39,265 bases of DNA from Bacillota bacterium (lineage in GTDB: Bacteria > Bacillota > Sulfobacillia > Symbiobacteriales > Symbiobacteriaceae). Every line of letters starts with the position of its first letter. The first letter of the stretch is position 1. Location: assembly GCA_023623185.1 (NCBI GenBank), contig JAMNXV010000021.1, positions 1 to 39,265 of the forward strand, in the 5' to 3' direction. Under the pieces are notes generated by a model. That model did not search any database. It saw only the letters and a list, made by a program, of their open reading frames with translations, and was not told the origin of the DNA. Shown here piece by piece: positions 32,546 through 39,265 of the stretch. The translations under genes were made by a program, and so were the position numbers.

Positions 32546-34099
32546 CTACCCCCGCAGAGGCAGCCCTGCGACCGCCCGCTTCCGCAGATACGGCGCCGGG
32601 CGGTACCGGTCCTCCCCGGTCTCCCCCTGCAGCCCCACCAGCACAGCCAGGACGGCGTCGAGGCCGAGCTCGTCCGCCCACTCCAGCGGACCCAGCGGGT
32701 AATTCAGCCCGAGCCTCATCGCCGTGTCAATGCCCTCGGCGGTCGCCACCCCCTCCTGCAGGGCGAACGCGGCCTCGTTGATCAGGCACGCCAGCAGCCG
32801 TGCCGCGACCAGCCCGGGGCCGTCGGCCACCACCTCAGTGTCACGGCCGAGCGAGTGGAAGAATCGCACCGCCATCGCCGTCGCTGCGGGATCGGTCCGC
32901 AGCCCGGGCGCCACCTCCACGAGCTGCCGCCGGCTCACCCGGGGAAGGCCCCCGTAACCGACGACCTGGGCCGGGTTTACCGTCTGCGCCGCCATCTCAG
33001 TGGTCGAGCGGGTCGAAGCCTCGACCAGCACCGGCACCTCCGGGGAGGGCTGCCGGCCCACCAGCAGCGCAGGGTCGCCCAGGATCACCAGATCGGCGTC
33101 GGCGCAGCAGTCCACCAGCCGATAGCCCGCCTCCGCGGCCAGGTCCGCCAGATCGGCGTCGCCCAGCACGGCCACGTTGCGAACCTCGGGCACCCGCGGC
33201 GCCGGCACCTGAGAATGCTGGGCCGGGGCCGGGCCGTTCACCGCCTGGCCGTCCCGATACCGGTACCAGCCCTCGCCGGTCTTGCGCCCCAGCTTGCCCG
33301 CCTTCACCATGCGTTCCTGCAGCGGGTGCGGGCGGAACCGCGGGTCGCCGAAGAACTGTTCATACACAGACCGGTGGACGGCGAAGTTGATGTCGAGCCC
33401 CACCAGGTCCATCAGTTCGAAAGGCCCCATGCGGAAGCCGCAGGCCAGGCGCGCGATCCGGTCGATCTGCGCCGCGGTCGCGACCTGCTCCCCCAGGAGG
33501 CGCAGGGCCTCGCCGGAGAACGGGCGCGCCACCCGGTTCACGATGAAGCCCGGGGTATCCCTCACCCGCACCGGCTCCTTGCCCATTGCCTCCGCCAGGG
33601 CCACCGTCGCCTCGAGCGCGGCCTCGCCGGAGGCGTCGCCCGCCACCACCTCCACCAGCCGCATCGCCGGCGCCGGGTTGAAGAAGTGCATGCCCACCAC
33701 CCGGTCCGCGCGGCCGGCCAGCGCGCCGATCTGCGTGACAGAGAGCGATGAGGTGTTGGTGGCCAGCACCACATCGTGCCGGCACAGCCGGTCCAGCCGG
33801 TCAAACAGCCCGCGCTTCAGCTCCAGGTCCTCAGGCGCCGCCTCGATGACGAAATCCACCGCGGCGAAGTCGCCCAGCGTCGTCGTGGTGGTGATGCGGT
33901 TCAGAATCTCCGCCACCTGTGGCTCGGCGAGGCGGCCGCGCGCGACCTGCCGCTCCAGGTCGGCCTTCACGCGCCGGAGGGCACCCGACAGGGCGTTGGG
34001 ATCGATATCGTAGAGCAATACGTCAAAGTTGGACCGGGCCGCGACCTGGGCAATGCCGGCTCCCATCGTGCCGGCCCCGACGACGCCTATCCGACGCAC
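32546..34099 (-). CDS. paaH: 3-hydroxyacyl-CoA dehydrogenase (PaaH-like, two-module)
   Basis: 517-aa NAD-dependent dehydrogenase. The Rossmann motif GVVGAGTMGAGIAQ is at the N-terminus, followed by VIEAAPEDLELKRGLF, TNTSSLSVTQI and the catalytic-histidine region VVGMHFFNPAPAM. Then comes a first C-terminal domain (GFIVNRVARPF) and a second shorter one near the end (LNYPLGPLEWADELGL). The double arrangement is typical of PaaH/PaaC, which oxidises 3-hydroxyadipyl-CoA. It starts with GTG after GGGGAGGTAGCGGTC, 5 bp after the paaG-like gene. The specific substrate is inferred from neighbours. Confidence 0.88.
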   Translation of the reverse strand: MRRIGVVGAGTMGAGIAQVAARSNFDVLLYDIDPNALSGALRRVKADLERQVARGRLAEPQVAEILNRITTTTTLGDFAAVDFVIEAAPEDLELKRGLFDRLDRLCRHDVVLATNTSSLSVTQIGALAGRADRVVGMHFFNPAPAMRLVEVVAGDASGEAALEATVALAEAMGKEPVRVRDTPGFIVNRVARPFSGEALRLLGEQVATAAQIDRIARLACGFRMGPFELMDLVGLDINFAVHRSVYEQFFGDPRFRPHPLQERMVKAGKLGRKTGEGWYRYRDGQAVNGPAPAQHSQVPAPRVPEVRNVAVLGDADLADLAAEAGYRLVDCCADADLVILGDPALLVGRQPSPEVPVLVEASTRSTTEMAAQTVNPAQVVGYGGLPRVSRRQLVEVAPGLRTDPAATAMAVRFFHSLGRDTEVVADGPGLVAARLLACLINEAAFALQEGVATAEGIDTAMRLGLNYPLGPLEWADELGLDAVLAVLVGLQGETGEDRYRPAPYLRKRAVAGLPLRG

Positions 34100-34104
34100 G
34101 ACCG

Positions 34105-34878
34105 CTACCTCCCCGTGAACCTGGGTTCGCGCCGTTCCACGAAGGCCTGAATGCCCTCACGGGCATCCTCGCTCCGGGCCGCGGCCTCCTGAAGGTGCGC
34201 CTCCAGGGCCAGCACCTCTTCCAGCGAGCGCTCCAGCCCCCGGTTGAGCTGCCGCTTGATCCAGCCCATGGAGCGGGGACCCCTGACCAGCCGCTCGGCC
34301 CACTCGGTCACCGCCGCCTCGAACTGGTCGTCGGGCACCACCCGGTTGCAAAGCCCCAGCGCCAGGGCCTCCGCAGCGCTGACCCGGTCTCCGAAGAGGG
34401 CCAGCTCCATCGCCTTGTGGTAGCCGACCAGCCGCGGCAGGAAGTAGGACGCGCCGGAGTCGGGAACGAGCCCGATCCGCACGAAGGCCTGGATGAACGC
34501 GGCGCTCTCGGCCATCACGATCAGGTCGCAGGCCAGCGCCAGGCTCACGCCCGCGCCGGCGGCCACCCCGTTCACGGCAGCCAGCACCGGCTTCTCCAGG
34601 CTCCGGATCCGGGTGATCAACCGGTTGTAGTACCGGCGCACGAGGTCGCCGACCGGCATGTCGCCCAGCGACTCGAGATCCTGGCCCGCGCAGAACGCGC
34701 GCCCCTCGCCGGTGATGACCACACAGCGCGCGGCAGGGTCCCGCTCCGCCCGGTTCAGGGCCGCCAGCAGCTCCTCGTGCTGGGCCTGGTTGAAAGCGTT
34801 CAGCCGCTCGGGGCGGTTCAGGGTGATCCGGAAGACGCCGGCCCCGTCCAGCGCCCAGCGCACCGCCGTCTCGCTCAC
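34105..34878 (-). CDS. paaG: Enoyl-CoA hydratase/isomerase, PaaG-like
   Basis: 257-aa crotonase-fold enzyme. The oxyanion-hole segments are AFCAGQDLESL and NGVAAGAGVSLALACDL. The key feature is IQAFVRIGLVPDSGASYFLPRLVG, where the aspartate of LVPDSG replaces the hydratase glutamate. This is the signature of PaaG (1,2-epoxyphenylacetyl-CoA isomerase) rather than a simple hydratase. It sits 3 bp after the paaF-like gene in an operon under PaaX. No ring-epoxidase genes (paaABCDE) occur in the window. Confidence 0.86.
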   Translation of the reverse strand: MSETAVRWALDGAGVFRITLNRPERLNAFNQAQHEELLAALNRAERDPAARCVVITGEGRAFCAGQDLESLGDMPVGDLVRRYYNRLITRIRSLEKPVLAAVNGVAAGAGVSLALACDLIVMAESAAFIQAFVRIGLVPDSGASYFLPRLVGYHKAMELALFGDRVSAAEALALGLCNRVVPDDQFEAAVTEWAERLVRGPRSMGWIKRQLNRGLERSLEEVLALEAHLQEAAARSEDAREGIQAFVERREPRFTGR

Positions 34879-34881
34879 GGG

Positions 34882-35664
34882 CTACCTCCCCTTCCACTCG
34901 GGCTTCCGCTTGTCGGCAAAAGCGCGCATGCCCTCCTTCTGGTCTTCCGAGGCGAAGGCCATCGCAAACAGCCGGCGCTCGTAGGCCAGCCCGCTGCTCA
35001 GGCTGCCCTCGAAGGCCTGCAGCACCGCCTCCTTCGCCAGCCGCAGGGCCACGGGCGACTTGGAGGCGATCTCCTCCGCCAGCTTCTGGGCCTCGGTGAG
35101 GTAGGCCTCCACCGGCACCACCCGGCTGACCAGGCCCGCCGCCCGGGCCTCCTCGGCCGTGATCATGCGGCCGGTCAGCACCATCTCCATCGCCAGCGAC
35201 TTCCCGACAGCGCGGGTCAGCCGCTGGGTGCCGCCGGCCCCCGGCAGGACGCCGATGTTGATCTCGGGCTGGCCGAACTTCGCGGTCTCCGAGGCGACGA
35301 TGATGTCGCAGATCATCGCCAGCTCCAGGCCGCCGCCGAGGCAATAGCCGCTGACCGCGGCGACGATCGGCTTGCGGATGCGGGCGACCTCGTCCCAGCG
35401 TTCGATATAGTCACGGGTATACATATCGATCGCGCCGAGCTCCGCCATCTCCTTGATGTCGGCACCGGCCGCAAAAGCGCGCTCGTTCCCGTGCAGGAGC
35501 AAGCACCCCACGCCGGGATCCTGCTCCAGTTCCCGGAACGCGGTCACCAGCTCCGCCATCAGGCCGGAGTTCAGGGCATTGAGGGCCTGAGGGCGGTTCA
35601 GCTGCACCCGGCCCACAGCCCCCTCACGGAAGACCAGGATGTTCTCGTACGCCACGGTCGTCAT
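34882..35664 (-). CDS. paaF: Enoyl-CoA hydratase, PaaF-like
   Basis: 260-aa crotonase. AFAAGADIKEMAELG and GYCLGGGLELAMICDI form the oxyanion hole. The two catalytic glutamates are in FGQPEINIGVLPGAGGTQRL, typical of PaaF/crotonase hydratases. It hydrates 2,3-dehydroadipyl-CoA or other enoyl-CoAs. AAAGGAGG abuts the ATG directly, so the GTG three codons downstream (35655) may be the true start. Its start lies inside the end of the paaX gene (41-bp overlap), which implies tight co-expression. Confidence 0.88.
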   Translation of the reverse strand: MTTVAYENILVFREGAVGRVQLNRPQALNALNSGLMAELVTAFRELEQDPGVGCLLLHGNERAFAAGADIKEMAELGAIDMYTRDYIERWDEVARIRKPIVAAVSGYCLGGGLELAMICDIIVASETAKFGQPEINIGVLPGAGGTQRLTRAVGKSLAMEMVLTGRMITAEEARAAGLVSRVVPVEAYLTEAQKLAEEIASKSPVALRLAKEAVLQAFEGSLSSGLAYERRLFAMAFASEDQKEGMRAFADKRKPEWKGR

Positions 35665-36484
35665 CCTCCTTTGCGTCATGGGCTTGAGTCGCCTCAAAGT
35701 GCCGCTCCAGAAAGCGGAGCGCCCCGGGCCGCAGCCGGTCGTAGTAGGCCTGGAAGAGGCGGCGGGCGTCATGCCCCCGCCAGGCGTCGGGCAGGAGCTG
35801 GCGCGGCAGCCCCGGGTCGACAAACAGGAACTTGCGGTAATCGTGGACCAGCCGGATCTGCTCCACGAACCGATCCTCATCGCTATGCAGGCCGGCCTCG
35901 GCGGCCAGCCGGGGCTCCCAGCGGGCGATGAACCGGTCGTAGCTCGCCTGAATCGCCTCCAGATCCCAGCAGCGGCGCACCAGGTCCTCCGCCGCCCACG
36001 GCTCCACGTATCCGGCGACGAAGAGCGTGGCATAGGCCTCCAGACCGTAGCGCCTGAGCAGCTCCCGCACCGAGTCCTCCAGGGGATTCGGCGATATCCA
36101 TGTTCCCGGGGAGAGGTGGGCAAAGCCCGTCCAGATCAGCTCGCGCCGCAGGTCGTTGCGCCGGTTCCGCAGGGCCTCGGGAACGGAGTAGACCAGCACG
36201 CGCCAGCGGCCGTCCCAGTCCAGCTCGCGGCCGTCGTACACCCGCCGCGACGCCTCGACGATGCGCCGGCGCCCCGCGGCGGAGAGCGCGTAGCAGGTGC
36301 GGTTTCCCACCTTCCGCACCTCCAGCCACCCCTGGCGCGCCATGCGGGAGAGCGCCTGGCGCAGGGCCGCCTCGCTGACGCCGAACGGCCTGACCCAGGC
36401 GGCCAGGGTCGAGGCCCACACCTCTCCGCCCACATGCTGAATATAGTCGCCCCACAGGTTGAACAGCAGCGAACGGGCCTTCAT
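35624..36484 (-). CDS. paaX: PaaX-family transcriptional repressor
   Basis: 286-aa regulator with an N-terminal winged helix (SLLFNLWGDYIQHVGGEVW, VSEAALRQALSRMARQGWLEV, GNRTCYALSAAGRRRI). The PaaX middle domain follows (DGRWRVLVYSVPEALRNRRND, LRRELIWTGFAHLSPGTWISP), then the C-terminal domain. PaaX represses phenylacetate catabolism and is released by phenylacetyl-CoA. The start is set at MKARSLLFNLWG with GGCAGGTGGGG upstream. It heads paaX-paaF-paaG-paaH. The frame shares its last 41 bp with paaF. Confidence 0.92.
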   Translation of the reverse strand: MKARSLLFNLWGDYIQHVGGEVWASTLAAWVRPFGVSEAALRQALSRMARQGWLEVRKVGNRTCYALSAAGRRRIVEASRRVYDGRELDWDGRWRVLVYSVPEALRNRRNDLRRELIWTGFAHLSPGTWISPNPLEDSVRELLRRYGLEAYATLFVAGYVEPWAAEDLVRRCWDLEAIQASYDRFIARWEPRLAAEAGLHSDEDRFVEQIRLVHDYRKFLFVDPGLPRQLLPDAWRGHDARRLFQAYYDRLRPGALRFLERHFEATQAHDAKEDDDRGVREHPGLP

Positions 36485-36615
36485 CACCCCACCTGCCCCC
36501 GAGCCGCGCAACATTCGGCCAGTGCAGACAGATTCGCCGTTTCCGCCCGCTCACCTGCCAGAGCGCAGCGACCACCCCTTCAAAGCGCCCGCGCGGCGGT
36601 CACCGGACATGACAA

Positions 36616-36647
36616 GGGCGCCGACCTCTCCATGGAGGTCGGCGCCC
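36616..36647 (-). terminator. Hairpin after the SufR-like gene
   Basis: Perfect 13-bp stem GGGCGCCGACCTC/GAGGTCGGCGCCC with a 6-nt loop, just past the regulator's stop codon and ahead of paaX. On the minus strand it is followed by TTGTCATG; weak T tract. Confidence 0.65.
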
Positions 36648-36658
36648 ACCGTGATCGG

Positions 36659-37300
36659 TCATGGCTGGATGCGGTAGCGGCAGCACTGGCCGCCCTTGGC
36701 GATGCACTCCACCCGCTCGATGTTCTCCGTCCCCAGCACGGTCTTGAAGAACTGCAGTTCGTGGTTGCATGCGTGGGGATACCGCCGGGAGGCCAGGTGC
36801 ACGGGGCAGTTGAACTCCTTGAGCACCAGCGTGCCATCCTCTTCCTTTTCAAACTGGGCCAGGTAGCCGTTGGCCTGCTGGATCGCGGCGAGCTGCTCCA
36901 CCCGCTCGCTCAGGGTGTCTCCGTCCACGTCGCCGCCGTAGCGTGCGACCAGCTCCTCGCCCCGCCGCCGGAAAAAGTCCTCCACCAGTGCCGGATCCGT
37001 GTCGTGCATGAAGTCCAACAGTTCCACCATCATGGCGCCGTACTTCTTCGGGAACAGGTTGTCGGCCGCCTCGGTCAGCGAGTAGACCCGGGTAGGCCGC
37101 CCCATGGGCAGCCGCTGCTGCACAGAGGTGACCAGCCCGTCCCGCTCCAGAGAGGTCAGGTGACGTCGGACTGCGACATGCGTAATGTGAAGGCGCTCGC
37201 CGAGCTCGCCTACTGTGAGGGGGCCAACAACCCGCAGCAGGTTGATGATCTCGCGGCGCGTGGAGGTCTCCTCCTGGCGAGGCATGACATCGACTGACAA
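36659..37300 (-). CDS. SufR-like Cys-rich HTH regulator
   Basis: 213-aa regulator. The N-terminal winged helix (TRREIINLLRVVGPLTVGEL, ITHVAVRRHLTSLERDGLV, with a GRPTRVYSLT wing) is DeoR/ArsR-like as in SufR. The C-terminal region has cysteines as C-X12-C-X20-C-X6-CC, within NCPVHLASRRYPHACNHE and VECIAKGGQCCRYRI. This closely recalls the Fe-S-ligating tail of SufR. It likely senses iron-sulfur or redox status. The start is TTG after GAGGAGGGGAACGAG. No suf genes are nearby, so the target is unknown. Confidence 0.83.
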   Translation of the reverse strand: MSVDVMPRQEETSTRREIINLLRVVGPLTVGELGERLHITHVAVRRHLTSLERDGLVTSVQQRLPMGRPTRVYSLTEAADNLFPKKYGAMMVELLDFMHDTDPALVEDFFRRRGEELVARYGGDVDGDTLSERVEQLAAIQQANGYLAQFEKEEDGTLVLKEFNCPVHLASRRYPHACNHELQFFKTVLGTENIERVECIAKGGQCCRYRIQP

Positions 37301-37501
37301 CTCGTTCCCCTCCTCTTCGCAGTCACAGACTTAACTCGCATACATTTTATCATATGAAAGATCAGCCGGATACTTTCTAAAGCCGTTTGTCACCAATTAT
37401 AGCCGATAGGACTAAGGCACTCGCCCTAATAGCCATCCCGCGGTACCAATAGTTGGTCGCAGGGTGGATGGAGCACAGGGGGCGGGTGGCTCCCTGAACA
37501 G

Positions 37502-37530
37502 TTGTTGGGGTCGAATATGAGCCCTATAAT
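37502..37530 (+). promoter_or_regulatory. Promoter of the 87-aa Cys-rich protein
   Basis: -35 TTGTTG (37502-37507), exactly 17 bp, -10 TATAAT (37525-37530), 35 bp before the GTG start. In the 265-bp divergent region a short inverted repeat ACCAA/TTGGT (37445-37457) may be an operator for the SufR-like regulator. Confidence 0.82.
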
Positions 37531-37565
37531 TAAGATTGGATCGACCACACTGGAGGTGAACCTGG

Positions 37566-37829
37566 GTGTTCATGTGCAAACACTGCCTGGAGCAGTTCGA
37601 GGATGAGCGCCTGGCTTACATCCTGATGCCGGAGAACCGCATGAGCCATCCGGCGGCCGATGCCTTCGCCTGGAAGTTCTGCTCCCGCGCGCACCTGGTC
37701 GAGTTCCTGCAGCGCATCAGCAACCAGAGCCAGTCCTTTGCGCTCACCAGGGTCACCGGTGAGAATCGCGAGACCTTCCCCGCAGCGCCGCCACTGGATC
37801 TGCTGCACCAGATGAGCCAGATCGCCTGA
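37566..37829 (+). CDS. Small cysteine-rich, probably zinc-binding protein
   Basis: 87-aa soluble protein not assigned to a named family. The N-terminal MFMCKHCLEQFEDE and FCSRAHLVEFLQ give C-X2-C and C-X3-H sets resembling a small treble-clef/TRASH-like zinc finger. The start is GTG, fixed by GGAGGTGAACCTGG at ideal spacing. It has a near-consensus promoter and a terminator. It is divergent from the SufR-like gene, so regulation by that protein is plausible (inference). Confidence 0.72.
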   Translation: MFMCKHCLEQFEDERLAYILMPENRMSHPAADAFAWKFCSRAHLVEFLQRISNQSQSFALTRVTGENRETFPAAPPLDLLHQMSQIA

Positions 37830-37848
37830 CCGCTGGCACAAAATCCAA

Positions 37849-37898
37849 CGGGGCTGTCCAGGACGCAGACACCTCTGCTCCTGAACAGCCCCGGTTTC
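37849..37898 (+). terminator. Terminator after the 87-aa gene
   Basis: 9-bp stem CGGGGCTGT/ACAGCCCCG with additional inner pairing CAGGA/TCCTG, followed by GTTTCG. It can also serve the converging lysyl-tRNA synthetase gene. Confidence 0.65.
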
Positions 37899-37909
37899 GC
37901 GTGCGCACC

Positions 37910-39265
37910 TCAGCCCCTGGCCTTCTCCCGTGCCGCCTGAATCAGCTCGCGGATCCGATCCTTGCCCACCAGCGTGACGAAGCCGCCGATCCGCGGGCCG
38001 CTGTCGGACCCCAGCAGCACGCCGTAGAGGATCTGGAAGAACCGCTTCGGCTGCATGCCGTGGGCCCTGGCGATGTCGAACACGCCGGTCTGGATCTCCT
38101 CCGCGTCGTCGGTCTGCTCGATCAGCCGTTCGAACTCCTCCACCATGGCCCACTCGGCCTCGGTCAGCTCCGGGGTCTTGCGCGTGGGCAGGATGAAGTC
38201 CTCGTAGTAGTGGATGGCCTTCTCCAGCAGCTCCCGCACGAAGGGCTCGTTCTTGCGGATCCGCTCGTGCCCGAAGGAGCGGCCCAGATACTCAATCAGC
38301 ACGTCGGGGTCGGTCTCCGAGATCGCGTTGACCAGGTTGATGATGTCGGAGTAGCGCAGCCCGCCCAGGTCGGGCCGGTCGCCGTGGTAGTAGATGAACG
38401 GGTACTGCGGGTCATCGGGCGGCATCGTGAGCGTCTCGTCGGTGTACTGAATGACCGTTTCCGGGCTCAGCCGCTTCTGCTGCCGCGGGTTCCGGAACAT
38501 GAGCAGGTTGAGCGAATCCTGCGTGCCCCAGCGGCCCCAGTTCTCCATGGAGATGCCGGCCCCGGTGGACTTGGAGATCTTCCGCCCCTCCTCGGTCAGG
38601 AAGAGCTCGTAGAACATGGTGTTCGGCGGCTCGCCGCCCAGCAGCTTCACGATGGCCTTGGAGAGCTTCGCCGAGTCGATCAGGTCCTTGCCATGCATCT
38701 CGAAGTTGACGCCGAAGACGTACCAGCGCAGGGCCCAGTCCGCCTTCCAGAAGAACTTGCCCCGGCCGCCCAGGGCGCTCTGGGTGCCCCGGTGGCCGCA
38801 GCCGTGCACATCGCGGAACGAACCGGTGCAGGAGTAGGTCACCGTGGCCTCCTCCGGGTCATACGACTCCACCCGGGTGGTGTAGACCTTCCCGCAGTTT
38901 TGGCAGACGGGCAGCCAGGGGAACCAGCCCTCGCGGTTCTCCGGCCGCATCGTCGGCAGCACCAGGTCGATGATGCCCTGCATGTGGCGGAACATGTGGC
39001 GGATGCCCTCGTCGAAGGTTCCGTCGGCGTAGCAGTCGGACGCCGAGCGGAAGGTCGCCTCGATCTCCGTCTTCGCCAGCATCTCGATCAGCTCGGCGTT
39101 CATATGGTGGCCGAACGATTCGTGGGTGCCATAGGGGTCGGGAATGCGGGTCACCGGCTTGCCCAGATGCTCCTTCAGCCACGGGGCATCGATGTTGCTC
39201 GGAATCTTGCGCAGGCCGTCCATGTCGTCGGAGAAGACGATGATCTCCGAGTCGCGGCCCAGGTC
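37910..39265 (-). CDS. lysK: Class I lysyl-tRNA synthetase (5' end outside window)
   Basis: At least 451 aa, continuing past the right edge, so the HIGH motif is not visible. The KMSKS-type loop is GRKISKSTGAG. The visible start of the coding part, IVFSDDMDGLRKIPSN, matches class I LysRS after the HIGH region. A zinc-like CQNCGKVY...CTGS...CGHRG segment and the long alpha-helical C-terminal domain follow. It charges tRNA-Lys. Class I LysRS is typical of Archaea and some Bacteria, replacing the usual class II enzyme. Whether a class II copy also exists cannot be judged here. Confidence 0.92.
   Translation of the reverse strand, partial: DLGRDSEIIVFSDDMDGLRKIPSNIDAPWLKEHLGKPVTRIPDPYGTHESFGHHMNAELIEMLAKTEIEATFRSASDCYADGTFDEGIRHMFRHMQGIIDLVLPTMRPENREGWFPWLPVCQNCGKVYTTRVESYDPEEATVTYSCTGSFRDVHGCGHRGTQSALGGRGKFFWKADWALRWYVFGVNFEMHGKDLIDSAKLSKAIVKLLGGEPPNTMFYELFLTEEGRKISKSTGAGISMENWGRWGTQDSLNLLMFRNPRQQKRLSPETVIQYTDETLTMPPDDPQYPFIYYHGDRPDLGGLRYSDIINLVNAISETDPDVLIEYLGRSFGHERIRKNEPFVRELLEKAIHYYEDFILPTRKTPELTEAEWAMVEEFERLIEQTDDAEEIQTGVFDIARAHGMQPKRFFQILYGVLLGSDSGPRIGGFVTLVGKDRIRELIQAAREKARG

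Overview
The window reads as chromosomal DNA of a high-GC, endospore-lineage member of the Bacillota, most likely Symbiobacterium or a close relative. This is inferred from very GC-rich coding sequence combined with Gram-positive/clostridial traits: strong GGAGG ribosome sites, GTG and TTG starts, a Spo0A-type regulator, a SAM-I riboswitch, PyrR attenuation, DUF2905/DUF47 proteins, a four-subunit 2-oxoacid:ferredoxin oxidoreductase and a class I lysyl-tRNA synthetase. The first 27 bases are pure C and look like a contig-edge artefact. No tRNA, rRNA, CRISPR array, prophage or insertion sequence was seen.

Layout. 35-2809: metNIQ methionine importer behind a promoter, a SAM-I riboswitch and its terminator. 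2831-4427: a HydE/BioB-like protein that has lost its radical-SAM cysteines, behind a CRP/FNR-type palindrome, and an alpha/beta hydrolase. 4502-11338: secG, eno, gpmI, tpiA, an NTF2-like gene and pgk on the minus strand. This glycolytic block is interrupted by a plus-strand thioredoxin gene and a minus-strand CsoR-family repressor, with related operator-like sequences at both promoters. 11576-12931: a LysR regulator and a small membrane protein. 12998-18539: dapF, pstSCAB and rpoN, all minus strand and closely spaced. The dapF leader is unusually structured (repeated hairpins plus a G-quadruplex motif). 18876-21999: an unknown small protein, a P-loop/Asp23 fusion, a multi-cluster iron-sulfur protein and a TPM-like lipoprotein. 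22079-24419: uraA with PyrR attenuation, and a Spo0A-like regulator with an altered receiver. 24447-27761: korCBAD with a P-loop ATPase. 27871-28875: an HtrA-like protein lacking the whole catalytic triad. 29124-32404: an ABC-2 exporter, DUF2905 and DUF47. 32546-36484: a phenylacetate-type beta-oxidation set with PaaX. 36659-39265: a SufR-like regulator, a small Cys-rich protein and class I LysRS (its 5' end lies outside the window).

Together these are mostly central housekeeping functions: glycolysis, phosphate and methionine uptake, pyrimidine uptake, DAP synthesis, ferredoxin-linked oxoacid oxidation and acyl-CoA degradation. Several proteins have kept a fold but lost its canonical active-site or sensor residues (HydE-like, HtrA-like, Spo0A-like, CsoR-like). 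Those, and the dapF leader, are the most rewarding places to look for undescribed biology.
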